DNA of 64,000 nt, taken from assembly GCA_949358305.1 (NCBI GenBank), contig OX442314.1:65605369-65669368 (forward strand), read 5' to 3'. The translations under genes and the position numbers were made by a program. Source of the DNA: Strigamia acuminata (taxonomy: Eukaryota > Arthropoda > Chilopoda > Geophilomorpha > Linotaeniidae). Below, one piece after another: positions 23,501-34,262 of this stretch. Every line of letters starts with the position of its first letter. The stretch's first letter is position 1. Under the pieces are notes generated by a model. It did not search any database, was not told the origin of the DNA, and saw only the letters and a list, made by a program, of their open reading frames with translations.

Positions 23501-25506
23501 TCTGAACATTCAGAGACATTGGACTTGTGGTGTTTGTGCTAAGTCAACTGTGATGAGATCAAAAGTCTATTCTCCCAAATCATTGGTTGGATGTTTCTAA
23601 AACTTACATTGGAGCCTTCTACTAAGGTTTAAACACTATTTCTGAACATTCAGAGACATTGGACTTGTGGTGTTTGTGCTAAGTCAACTGTGATGAGATC
23701 AAAAGTCTATTCTCCCAAATCATTGGTTGGATGTTTCTAAAACTTACATTGGAGCCTTCTACTAAGGTTTAAACACTATTTCTGAACATTCAGAGACATT
23801 GGTCTTGTGGTGTTTGTGCTAAGTCAACTGCGATGTGAAATGAACTCAAAATTTTTTTTTCAAAATTTATTGCTTGGGTGTTGCTAAAACTTATATTGAA
23901 GGCTTCTACTAAGGTTTAAACACTATTTCTGAACATTCAGAGACATTGGACTTGTGGTGTTTGTGCTAAGTCAACTGTGATGAGATCAAAAGTCTATTCT
24001 CCCAAATCATTGGTTGGATGTTTCTAAAACTTACATTGGAGCCTTCTACTAAGGTTTAAACACTATTTCTGAACATTCAGAGACATTGGTCTTGTGGTGT
24101 TTGTGCTAAGTCAACTGTGATGAGATCAAAAGTCTATTCTCCCAAATCATTGGTTGGATGTTTCTAAAATTTACATTGGAGCCTTCTACTAAGGTTTAAA
24201 CACTATTTCTGAACATTCAGAGACATTGGTCTTGTGGTGTTTGTGCTAAGTCAACTGTGATGAGATCAAAAGTCTATTCTCCTAAATCAATGGTTGAATG
24301 TTTCTAAAACTTACATTGGAGCCTTCTACTAAGGTTTAAACACTATTTCTGAACATTCAGAGACATTGGACTTGTGGTGTTTGTGCTAAGTCAACTGTGA
24401 TGAGATCAAAAGTCTATTCTCCCAAATCATTGGTTGGATGTTTCTAAAACTTACATTGGAGCCTTCTACTAAGGTTTAAACACTATTTCTGAACATTCAG
24501 AGACATTGGACTTGTGGTGTTTGTGCTAAGTCAACTGTGATGAGATCAAAAGTCTATTCTCCCAAATCATTGGTTGGATGTTTCTAAAACTTACATTGGA
24601 GCCTTCTACTAAGGTTTAAACACTATTTCTGAACATTCAGAGACATTGGTGTTTGTGCTAAGTCAACTGTGATGAGATCAAAAGTCTATTCTCCCAAATC
24701 ATTGGTTGGATGTTTCTAAAACTTACATTGGAGCCTTCTACTAAGGTTTAAACACTATTTCTGAACATTCAGAGATATTGGACTTGTGGTGTTTGTGCTA
24801 AGTCAACTGTGATGAGATCAAAAGTCTATTCTCCCAAATCATTGGTTGGATGTTTCTAAAACTTACATTGGAGCCTTCTACTAAGGTTTAAACACTATTT
24901 CTGAACATTCAGAGACATTGGTCTTGTGGTGTTTGTGCTAAGTCAACTGCGATGTGAAATGAACTCAAAATTTTTTTTTCAAAATTTATTGCTTGGGTGT
25001 TGCTAAAACTTATATTGAAGGCTTCTACTAAGGTTTAAACACTATTTCTGAACATTCAGAGACATTGGACTTGTGGTGTTTGTGCTAAGTCAACTGTGAT
25101 GAGATCAAAAGTCTATTCTCCCAAATCATTGGTTGGATGTTTCTAAAACTTACATTGGAGCCTTCTACTAAGGTTTAAACACTATTTCTGAACATTCAGA
25201 GACATTGGTCTTGTGGTGTTTGTGCTAAGTCAACTGTGATGAGATCAAAAGTCTATTCTCCCAAATCATTGGTTGGATGTTTCTAAAACTTACATTGGAG
25301 CCTTCTACTAAGGTTTAAACACTATTTCTGAACATTCAGAGACATTGGTCTTGTGGTGTTTGTGCTAAGTCAACTGTGATGAGATCAAAAGTCTATTCTC
25401 CCAAATCATTGGTTGGATGTTTCTAAAACTTACATTGGAGCCTTCTACTAAGGTTTAAACACTATTTCTGAACATTCAGAGACATTGGTCTTGTGGTGTT
25501 TGTGCT

Positions 25507-25510
25507 AAGT
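25507..25510. repeat. Target-site duplication of element 2, left copy (aagt)
   Basis: The satellite reads gctaagt before the LTR and resumes aagtcaactg after it. A clean 4-bp direct repeat. Confidence 0.85.
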
Positions 25511-27252
25511 TGTTGCCAGCAAGCAGTGATTGCTGCAAGAACCGGCAACTCACGCACCTCGTAATAAACATTCGAGCGATCAAATCTTCGCACAGCACTT
25601 TTAACTACTCGACTCGATTGAAACCATTCTGACATCTGATAACGCATCTCATGTTTTCTGACTTGGCCCTCATTGTCCTCTCCATGTCGACCGAAACTCG
25701 AGAACCTGGCTTTTGCTCTAAACATGACGGTTGGCGGATATTCGGGCTCGAATATCAATATCGTCTTTCGCAAATCAAAGATGGCGTAGATTCGAATCTC
25801 GCGCTCGTGTGAAAACGAAAAGAAACACTCGTTCTTATTTGCGAACAAAAATAAAACGATGTTTAATCGTTCAAATCAAAACTATAACTACTTGTACAAT
25901 CGCTTAGCTCGTGTCACAGCCTTTTATTACAATAGAAAAAGACACGAGCGCATTATTGACACAATAAAGGGATAATATCTCAACCAACACTGTCTCCTAC
26001 AGGCTTCCGTACTTCAAGATCACAACAGCCGTTGAGACCTAAGACTTAAACTTAAAACCTAATCTAACATTGAAGATACACTGCCAATAAACACATCTGA
26101 ACTCAAAGAATATTTAAAGACAGTAACATAAATTAGAGTGAGGTGTAAACCTCAAAAAAAACCCGCAATTAACATTCTCAACGAACACAGAGGAGAATCT
26201 ATAAAACCCGAAAATGCGCAACTTTGCCGCGAGGCGGCATTGTATGCAATCGCCGTAAAATTAAGCCTCAAGAAAACCTCGGCCACACACACACGATTAC
26301 GCTTTTAATTACGAATAAAAACTCAATAACAATTCTAATTGTTCGATGTGTTCCTGCAATTATTCATTTGGGTGCCACGGAACTATATTCTCATCACCCG
26401 AACTAAATTTGAAGATATCCGAGTGTTTCCCAAAACCCGAACCTGAACGAAATGACAAAAACTCTGTGAAATCACGTGACCTCTATTTTATCCCGTGAAT
26501 CTAAATCGGAACCAAAATCAACGAATAAATAAGCAACCAAATAATTCTAAATCTCAATAAACTCTCATAACAAGAACCGAACACGAAAGAATCTTTTTAC
26601 TAAATCAACATGAATCTCGGTCGATAACGAGGCTCGTTGCACCAACTGTCTCCTAATGGCGGATCCAACCGACCAACGCTCCTTGGTGACCAACGGAACT
26701 TCTCCTCTGCCCCACGCCGACTCATCGGATCTAATTCTGCGGTAAACCACATCCAAAGCTATTTATTTAATCGACTAAAAAGTTTCTGACCTAATATATT
26801 TAAATCTACAGCTTCAAAACAACATCTTTCCGAGTGCGCTCCGACCAGACCAAACCGCTCGATAATCAACAACGACTTCGCTTTGAAACCCATCCTCGCC
26901 GTTATCGCCTTCAATCAGCGACCCAATGCCTGCCTGTACCGTGTCAGATAAGTTCTCGAAAACTATTCAAACTAACCGGAACCGAAATTAAAAACCTTGA
27001 CTTTTCCTTTGTAGATAAACCCGATGCCCGAACTTAACACAAGATGGCGCGACACGCTCACCTCTCAATTCTAACGTTGCGAACTCTTCGAGAAATTGAG
27101 ACTTTTAAAGAAACGAAATGACCGAAACGATTCAGCTAACCCCGACAACTCACAAGGTAAACATTCCACGAATGGTAACTCGAATCATGCAAATGAACCA
27201 AAGTTTCTCTCCCTTTTCTGAATATTATTTTGTTGCGTATCTGCTCGCAACA
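25511..27252 (-). repeat. Element 2 left LTR (3' LTR in minus orientation)
   Basis: 1742 bp, matching 32517-34258 except A26557. It contains a minus-strand frame from an ATG at 25848 that runs out into satellite at 25462, the truncated twin of the longer frame in the right LTR. Small frames inside (26224-26406, 26834-27037 plus; 26565-26756 minus) have no recognisable product. Confidence 0.93.
27231..27252 (-). promoter_or_regulatory. LTR-terminal inverted repeat (hairpin), element 2 left LTR
   Basis: TGTTGCG and CGCAACA stem with an 8-nt centre at the U3 end; second copy at 34237-34258. It corresponds to the element 1 hairpin. Confidence 0.6.
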
Positions 27253-27275
27253 TCGCTCCCACCAAAAAAGAAAGA
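27253..27275 (-). promoter_or_regulatory. Putative polypurine tract with upstream T-rich box, element 2
   Basis: On the minus strand, TCTTTCTTTTTT is followed by GGTGGGAGCGA directly abutting TGTTGCG of the 3' LTR. This is the place and rough composition expected of a plus-strand primer. It has two pyrimidines, so it is imperfect; element 1 is weaker at the same place. Confidence 0.4.
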
Positions 27276-29401
27276 CGATAGCGGGGGGAAATTTATACCT
27301 AATAAATTCACATCTTCTCTTTACTCGGACAGCCCATCTAACCTCGCTAATTACCACAAGTGACGTTGTGGAGACGCTTAGTATGAACAACCGTCTCTCT
27401 TATCTGTACCCCGCAACCCATCCCCTCTCTCAGGCTCCCATCTCGGACTTATCTCTTCCTTCCAAGAGACCGAGTGTAAGGACCTAAGAGGGAGGGGAAT
27501 AGGAAATACAGACACTCTCTATTATTTATGCAAACAAAACTATTTTCGATTCACAGCTTTTAATCGAAGGACGCCAATGAGATTCGGGAATTCTCTATCT
27601 TCTTCCAGAGAAGGAACCTTTTCAAAAAATGATGCTCTCGTGGAGAAGGAGAAACCACCTAACTTCCATAATCTCGATTGTCTACGCCTTTTGCTAATCT
27701 CAACCGGTAGCTTCATAATGTCCCGTATCGAGCGAAGTAACATTGCATCAATTTAAATAGACCTCGCTCCTCTTGAGAAAATCTGTTCACCCTTTTAAAT
27801 TCCAGACTCTAACTCAATTCAACGGACGTCGTAACCTTACGACTCATGACTCTCGACACGGCTCAAAATTCACTTTACGTGCCGATGTTCTTTGACTATT
27901 TTATTTTCTTTTTCGGAGACAACGACTTCCGGACCACTTAAAATTCCTTTTACAAACCGGAATCGTCTTCTGTTAACTCTCGAATGTCTTACTAAATTCT
28001 CTTAAATTCTTAAAAGAGGAAGTCAAGATTGCCGAACCCGTAGACTCAGAAACGGCGGACTTCTCTTTTTTGCTAATCCACTTCACTTGTCTTAGGCAAC
28101 AACCTTTACTATCAGCTCTGTAAATCTCTAATATTTTCCTATCTTAATTCTGCCTTTGAAAACTCCATCAACATTGTTTAAAAGAAAACCCTGTTAAGAC
28201 CAATTACACCACATGCTGCTATTTTCTAATGGAGGGGTTAGTTTCCTGTTGTTATCCAGTCAAGGACATTCGATATTTAACTGAATCCACCATAACTTGG
28301 GCTTATTCCAAGCACCCTGTATTTTATTTCCCGTGTTAAATGTTTGAGTTAAGGGTGAGGGAAGCCATGAAGACTCTTCTATCTGTTATTTTTTCCACAA
28401 TATAAAATCTTAGGATTAGGAAAACAGGAAATTAATCAAAAAAGTTTAGTGACCGTTCCTCTTCGGCGACCGACGGCGTGCACTCCGCCGGTGGCCGGCA
28501 GGACTTTCCCGGACACATCTTGTCGTTTCCAATCCCAATTTTATTTTATATTCATATAATTCCCTCCCGACTCAAAAAAAAACAAGAAAGGAAGCTCTAT
28601 TGCTAATCGGGTCCCAGTGACCAGGACACTTCGTGTAATCGCGAATTCGACTAAGGGACTAAGGGATTCGAGCAACCCATTGGTGTTTGCCATCTTGCAT
28701 GTCGGAAAATCGATCATTCAAACGAAGAACCATTAGAATCACAAAGAGAGAAGGGGTGTAGAGGGACTTTATATCTGATTGTGTGCATGAAAGCACTGTC
28801 CTTGTCACATTAGATAAGCTGGTGTGAACAGATCCTGTTATGTCCCCGCATTCGTTTTAGCTCTAAACAACTGCACCTATTTGGAAAGTTTTCCATTTTC
28901 GTCTAATCCCGAGTGGAAAAGCGATTCATTCATCTAAATGGATTGAAACTCCTATTATATAGTTTGACTGTTATGAAGGTTTAAGAGGTCAAGGTTTTCT
29001 ATTCTATTTGCTTCTGTATGTATTTTCTAACCCTAAAAGAACAACGTAACCCATATGTGAGCACCGCAATGCGAAGGACTTGTTTGCTAACTTCCAAACA
29101 GAAAGTCTTACAAAGCCATTACTTCACAAATTGAATCGTTTTTTCTGAAAATGTCCAGAACTCTCAAGATTCCCAGTGTTCAAAGGCGATTTCCGTTGGC
29201 TGCCTCTGAAGTAGAGCTTTCCGGAGGAAAAAGGAAAAAGGAAGTACTTATAACAGGAAAACTAATCTATCTCTTCTAGAGGAGAACTTATTGAAAAACT
29301 TTCTCGTTCTGTTATTCTTATGTTAGATGTAAAGGATTTTTCTATTCAGTCAGGATTTAAGTATGGTATGGATTGATATTTAGGAAGCGACAGCATGTAT
29401 T

Positions 29402-29462
29402 TTGGCACGCTCGGCGCCAAGGAGTAGATCCACTTTTCGGGAGACTTCCCGAAACAAAGTGG
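29402..29462. other. Strong hairpin pair in element 2 interior
   Basis: TTGGC / GCCAA (29402-29420) is followed by a longer stem at 29430-29462: ccacttt pairs with aaagtgg and tcggga with tcccga, with a short loop and a 3-nt bulge on one side. It has a total stem of about 13 bp. It could be an RNA structure in the retrotransposon transcript. Confidence 0.5.
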
Positions 29463-30210
29463 CGAACTTTTCTAATACTGAAACTGTCAGAAAAAAAACA
29501 ACTAAAGGTTAGATAAGGAGGAAGACTTTATTTTCTAAGATGCACCCAGCAGCAATGAATATCTCAACCGATCGGCTCATGTGGTTTTGACTAATGCCAT
29601 AAATACTAACACCGACTGCGATATTTGACCAACACCTGAATTCGAATGTAATAGAAATTATAAATTCTTACGTCCAAACCTAATCTGCCCCCGATTTATT
29701 AAACTTGTTCTAACTGTAATATCCTGGAGAATAAGTATTTCTACTGTGAAGATCTTCTATGCTTTCAAAGAAATCGATCAGGAAACTTCCGAAACTTGAA
29801 ATCACTAAATTCTCGAGAGGAATTGTCTGTATTTTCTTTAATAAAGAGCTGTATATAAGGACTGGAAGAATAAACTAAACCATTTTCTATTTTCCTAAGT
29901 GACGAGAAAATCGGGTTCTTTTCTGTTGGTTCTGGGGTCTTTAATTCTCAATAAACTGGGATTCGCTCCTTTTCTCTACTGAACCTTTTTACTGTCACCT
30001 TGTTTCTTCGGCTGACTTTACACGGCTCTTCCCAAATTAACAACCTCTTCGGACCAACTTGCACCGGACTAATTCTCTAATTGATTGCTCTAAAAAATCC
30101 TTTCAGTTTAATTTTTATGATCCCTTTTTATTCTATTAGCTGAGAGCTAATGATTGTTGCCTTTTCCTACTCTACAAGGAGGAAGATGGATCTCTATCTT
30201 TAGGTTTGTT

Positions 30211-30535
30211 GGACCACTGTTAACCAAATAAAACCTTTTCTCTAACCTAATACTTGGGCTTGATGGACCACTGTTAACCAACTAAAGCCTTTTTCTATTT
30301 CTGTCTTCTGTATAGGGGGGAATTTTCTTCTTTAAAACTTTATTATGCAACCTCGAGACTTTCCCGAGTTTCTCCCCTATCATTTTTCAATTCTTGAGGA
30401 GTGAATTTAGCGCGAAAGTCTCACGCGTCAATTACCCTCTCCTCATTATGCTAGTGAAACTCGACGGACCAACTGTTAACCGACTGAACTTCTTCTCACT
30501 TCTTCTAGTGAAGCTCGACGGACCAACTGTTAACC
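30211..30535 (+). repeat. Four-copy GGACCA(A)CTGTTAACC motif in element 2
   Basis: Copies at 30211-30225, 30265-30279, 30466-30481 and 30520-30535. The copies form two pairs, each spaced exactly 54 bp, with similar flanks within a pair (cctttt after the first pair; gctcgac before the second). A degenerate fifth copy lies at about 30573 (gaccgtgctgttaac). This suggests two local 54-bp duplications of an older unit. GTTAAC is palindromic. Confidence 0.75.
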
Positions 30536-32135
30536 GACTGGACTTCTAAATTGCAAGCTTTCTAAATTAGACTGACCGTGCTGTTAACAGCTCAAAAGAG
30601 AAAGTTTCTTGCTACTAAAGGAATCTCCAACAACCAATGTAATATTTTCTTTTTGTAGCTCGTTGCTTCGAAAATAAAGACAAAGAATCACTGAAAATTC
30701 CTGACGAACAACTTCTATTTCTAAACGGCCCTTTGCCAAAAAGGAAAATTAGTGTAAAGGTTTTACGTTCGTCTTTCTTATTCTGTACAATAAGATTTAT
30801 CTCTCTTTGGTTCGATTTATTGCGAATCAACACCAACGGAACTTATTGCGCTCTTTTTCTGCCTGAGGAAGTATCAATTTCGATCCAAGTGACCAATTGG
30901 GACCTCCCGCTAAGGCGATGCTGCATTTACAGACAATGACAAACTCTCTCGTTCCTTCATTAATCTGAAATTATTCTTGCGCGTGGCGAATCATTTTCTT
31001 CAACTAGCTTTCGACCCCCTTCAAAGCGCTTGGATACTTTAATAAAAGTAAAACCTCTTGAAGTCGACCATAGTTTTCTATTGCCACGGATGATGAAACC
31101 CAAAACTCCTTCTTTTATTCGGCGTCCCGAAAACTGAATAGAGAATCGAAATTCCACGCGTCATCTCTTATTTCTTGCTAGCTAAATTTCCTCAAAATCC
31201 AGTGATTTATTCAACGTATAAACTTAGCTTGCACTACAACTTCTTATGCTATTCACGAGTTGGACCCTTAACCTGGGGTGTGCTAATTCTCTTTTCTGGT
31301 CCTTTAAAAGGCTGTCCAGCTTCTTATTTCTGCATAATCCCAAATGGATACCAACCGCGTTCAAACTTAAGAGACTCGAAATTTTCTTTTCTATTAAAAC
31401 TCACATCAATCTCAAAATTGTCGATTGGGGGAACCCACGTCTTTATCTATAAAGGGAATTTATCTTTCTGCCCCTGTTCTATTTATCGTGGACATGTTCA
31501 TACTTAAATGCAACTTTCATAAACGTCGGAAATTAATTTCTAAACTCGTAATTGGAACTCAAATTTATCTCAAAGCTTTTTACCTTTAATTCATCAACGT
31601 GACAAAAAAAAGGACTGACTAGAAACTTCAATCTCCTAAGAAAATCTAGTTCACAATAAAAAAAACCGACTAATTATGCATAAGCAATTGAAAATCAATC
31701 CCCCCAAAAGGACACACTTCGAACTTTGAATGTGATTCGCAAAACTCAACACTTAAAAGTTAAGATCGTAACGGAAATACTCCATATCGAACGGCGCTCA
31801 CGAAATTGTCAGGTCGGAAACAACTCGAAAATATGCTAGTCTGAAAATCATACACACTAAAGTAAACTTTACAAGGCGTTTTTTCAATGACTCGTTTCAT
31901 TAGGCAAGAGTGTCTTACGACCCTCGTTGAGCCCTGAAACAGAGCACGCCCCACAAATTAAGACTACCAATATACCGCACACCAAATCGAATCCGACATA
32001 ACAACCTCGCAATACACATACACTAGCCGAACGAGACAAAACCCCCAAAAACAATCCTAAAACAACTCTAAGCTAACTTAAAACAAATAAACAATTCGAA
32101 AAAAAAGAAAACACAAGACTCTTCTCTTCTAGTGT

Positions 32136-32154
32136 CATTGCGTTGTGTATAACT
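32136..32154 (-). promoter_or_regulatory. 19-nt motif shared by both elements, element 2 copy
   Basis: Identical to 19189-19207. Here it lies just after the stop of the 232-codon frame, about 360 nt inside the 5' LTR edge (about 550 nt in element 1). Confidence 0.65.
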
Positions 32155-32155
32155 T

Positions 32156-32854
32156 CTAGGCTCGCCCGAGATTCAGGGTTCCGATCGTTCCTCCTTCTTT
32201 GTACGCCGACTGCTTAATTTCCGCAACCTTCTTCATTCCGGCCCCGCGACGCCATTGTCCCTTCCGACGGCTCGACCGACGCTTTCGGATCAACCGACCT
32301 CCCGCGACGTATTTTTCCCAAATCTCTTTCGACTTGATTACCGCCCGACGAGAGACCGCTTGCCGCTTCGCCCTCAACCCATCAGTGCGGGCACTTCTCT
32401 GTTGACGTCGGCTGCTTGCTTTTGCGACCCTGGGACTTCTATTCTCCTCTGGTTGCTGGCTCTCTCCTCGTCTACCCGACGAATCCTGGTCATCCACGGC
32501 ACCACAAAAAGGGCTATGTTGCCAGCAAGCAGTGATTGCTGCAAGAACCGGCAACTCACGCACCTCGTAATAAACATTCGAGCGATCAAATCTTCGCACA
32601 GCACTTTTAACTACTCGACTCGATTGAAACCATTCTGACATCTGATAACGCATCTCATGTTTTCTGACTTGGCCCTCATTGTCCTCTCCATGTCGACCGA
32701 AACTCGAGAACCTGGCTTTTGCTCTAAACATGACGGTTGGCGGATATTCGGGCTCGAATATCAATATCGTCTTTCGCAAATCAAAGATGGCGTAGATTCG
32801 AATCTCGCGCTCGTGTGAAAACGAAAAGAAACACTCGTTCTTATTTGCGAACAA
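32156..32854 (-). CDS. Hypothetical frame from 5' LTR into element 2 interior (232 codons)
   Basis: It begins at an ATG in the right LTR and exits the LTR at about residue 113. It crosses the primer-like sequence at about residues 117-125 and ends just before the shared 19-nt motif. The interior half is very basic and Arg/Ser rich, with repeated RR and RK pairs (about residues 130-215), which could suit RNA binding. No CCHC knuckle or other named domain is visible. The arrangement mirrors the 279-codon frame of element 1, but the amino-acid sequences are not alike. Overlapping plus-strand frames (32199-32405, 32255-32638) weaken the case for coding. Confidence 0.25.
   Translation of the reverse strand: MFANKNECFFSFSHEREIRIYAIFDLRKTILIFEPEYPPTVMFRAKARFSSFGRHGEDNEGQVRKHEMRYQMSEWFQSSRVVKSAVRRFDRSNVYYEVRELPVLAAITACWQHSPFCGAVDDQDSSGRRGESQQPEENRSPRVAKASSRRQQRSARTDGLRAKRQAVSRRAVIKSKEIWEKYVAGGRLIRKRRSSRRKGQWRRGAGMKKVAEIKQSAYKEGGTIGTLNLGRA
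32480..32504 (-). promoter_or_regulatory. Putative tRNA-His-like primer-binding site, element 2
   Basis: On the minus strand, TGGTGCCG (32497-32504), then a 4-nt insertion (tgga), then TGACCAGGATTCG (32480-32492). It is separated from the LTR by 12 nt (tagccctttttg). Joined without the insertion the two blocks would match the complement of a tRNA-His 3' end into the T loop. Identification of the tRNA is from memory. Confidence 0.6.
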
Positions 32855-34258
32855 AAATAAAACGATGTTTAATCGTTCAAATCAAAACTATAACTACTTG
32901 TACAATCGCTTAGCTCGTGTCACAGCCTTTTATTACAATAGAAAAAGACACGAGCGCATTATTGACACAATAAAGGGATAATATCTCAACCAACACTGTC
33001 TCCTACAGGCTTCCGTACTTCAAGATCACAACAGCCGTTGAGACCTAAGACTTAAACTTAAAACCTAATCTAACATTGAAGATACACTGCCAATAAACAC
33101 ATCTGAACTCAAAGAATATTTAAAGACAGTAACATAAATTAGAGTGAGGTGTAAACCTCAAAAAAAACCCGCAATTAACATTCTCAACGAACACAGAGGA
33201 GAATCTATAAAACCCGAAAATGCGCAACTTTGCCGCGAGGCGGCATTGTATGCAATCGCCGTAAAATTAAGCCTCAAGAAAACCTCGGCCACACACACAC
33301 GATTACGCTTTTAATTACGAATAAAAACTCAATAACAATTCTAATTGTTCGATGTGTTCCTGCAATTATTCATTTGGGTGCCACGGAACTATATTCTCAT
33401 CACCCGAACTAAATTTGAAGATATCCGAGTGTTTCCCAAAACCCGAACCTGAACGAAATGACAAAAACTCTGTGAAATCACGTGACCTCTATTTTATCCC
33501 GTGAATCTAAATCGGAACCAAAATCAACGAATAAATAAGCAACCAAATAATTCTAAATCTCAGTAAACTCTCATAACAAGAACCGAACACGAAAGAATCT
33601 TTTTACTAAATCAACATGAATCTCGGTCGATAACGAGGCTCGTTGCACCAACTGTCTCCTAATGGCGGATCCAACCGACCAACGCTCCTTGGTGACCAAC
33701 GGAACTTCTCCTCTGCCCCACGCCGACTCATCGGATCTAATTCTGCGGTAAACCACATCCAAAGCTATTTATTTAATCGACTAAAAAGTTTCTGACCTAA
33801 TATATTTAAATCTACAGCTTCAAAACAACATCTTTCCGAGTGCGCTCCGACCAGACCAAACCGCTCGATAATCAACAACGACTTCGCTTTGAAACCCATC
33901 CTCGCCGTTATCGCCTTCAATCAGCGACCCAATGCCTGCCTGTACCGTGTCAGATAAGTTCTCGAAAACTATTCAAACTAACCGGAACCGAAATTAAAAA
34001 CCTTGACTTTTCCTTTGTAGATAAACCCGATGCCCGAACTTAACACAAGATGGCGCGACACGCTCACCTCTCAATTCTAACGTTGCGAACTCTTCGAGAA
34101 ATTGAGACTTTTAAAGAAACGAAATGACCGAAACGATTCAGCTAACCCCGACAACTCACAAGGTAAACATTCCACGAATGGTAACTCGAATCATGCAAAT
34201 GAACCAAAGTTTCTCTCCCTTTTCTGAATATTATTTTGTTGCGTATCTGCTCGCAACA
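32517..34258 (-). repeat. Element 2 right LTR (5' LTR in minus orientation)
   Basis: Direct repeat of 25511-27252 with G at 33563 against A at 26557. Ends in the TGTTGCG...CGCAACA hairpin at 34237-34258. Confidence 0.93.
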
Positions 34259-34262
34259 AAGT
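34259..34262. repeat. Target-site duplication of element 2, right copy (aagt)
   Basis: Same four bases as 25507-25510; satellite continues in phase as caactgtgatgag. Confidence 0.85.

Larger units (their letters stand above)
20528..25510 (+). repeat. 140-bp satellite array, middle segment
   Basis: Continuation of the same array with class B boundaries at 22558, 23825 and 24944 (units of 1267 and 1119 bp). It contains isolated private changes: attcAccc near 20626, gagcTttct near 22916 and ggtttaaGcac near 23352, which damages GTTTAAAC. The stretch 20532-22557 completes the 16-mer HOR begun at 14440. It ends at the insertion of element 2. Confidence 0.96.
27276..32135. other. Element 2 interior, no recognisable gene
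   Basis: About 4.9 kb. From about 27.3 to 31.6 kb the plus strand is rich in T and C; from about 31.7 to 32.1 kb it becomes A-rich. The longest plus frame (31175-31507, 110 codons) and minus frames (30615-30836, 30960-31157, 31760-31954) have no motif I know and no common direction. A small GC-rich patch lies at about 28456-28510. Hairpins lie at 29402-29462 and a short repeated motif at 30211-30535. I see no reverse transcriptase, integrase or protease signature in any frame supplied. Confidence 0.7.
25511..34258 (-). mobile_element. Non-autonomous LTR retrotransposon, element 2
   Basis: 8.75 kb bounded by 1742-bp LTRs (offset 7006 bp) of the form tgttgccagc to gctcgcaaca, with a perfect 4-bp target duplication aagt. 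Minus orientation is inferred from a tRNA-His-like primer site 12 nt inside the right LTR, and from a T-rich plus purine-rich tract next to the left LTR. The 5.3-kb interior has no recognisable pol domains. I saw a single difference between the LTRs (A at 26557, G at 33563), so the insertion is young. Excision leaves an exact 9-mer HOR (567+700 = 1267 bp). It shares LTR ends, primer site and a 19-nt motif with element 1 but little else, so the two are related but distinct families. Confidence 0.9.

Noticed and set aside
30615-31954. Protein-coding genes in the element 2 interior
   Set aside because: Frames of 60 to 110 codons on both strands with no motif; expected by chance at this length.
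19725-32504. tRNA-His gene or tRNA-derived SINE at the primer-site sequences
   Set aside because: Only 3'-end-like blocks are present, split by insertions, with no anticodon or D arm.
25511-34258. Plus-strand orientation of element 2 (acaaaaaggg before the right LTR as polypurine tract, TATAAAA at 26200)
   Set aside because: No TGG primer site follows the left LTR in either element, whereas a TGGTGCCG site sits inside the right LTR of both on the minus strand. Orientation is still not fully certain.
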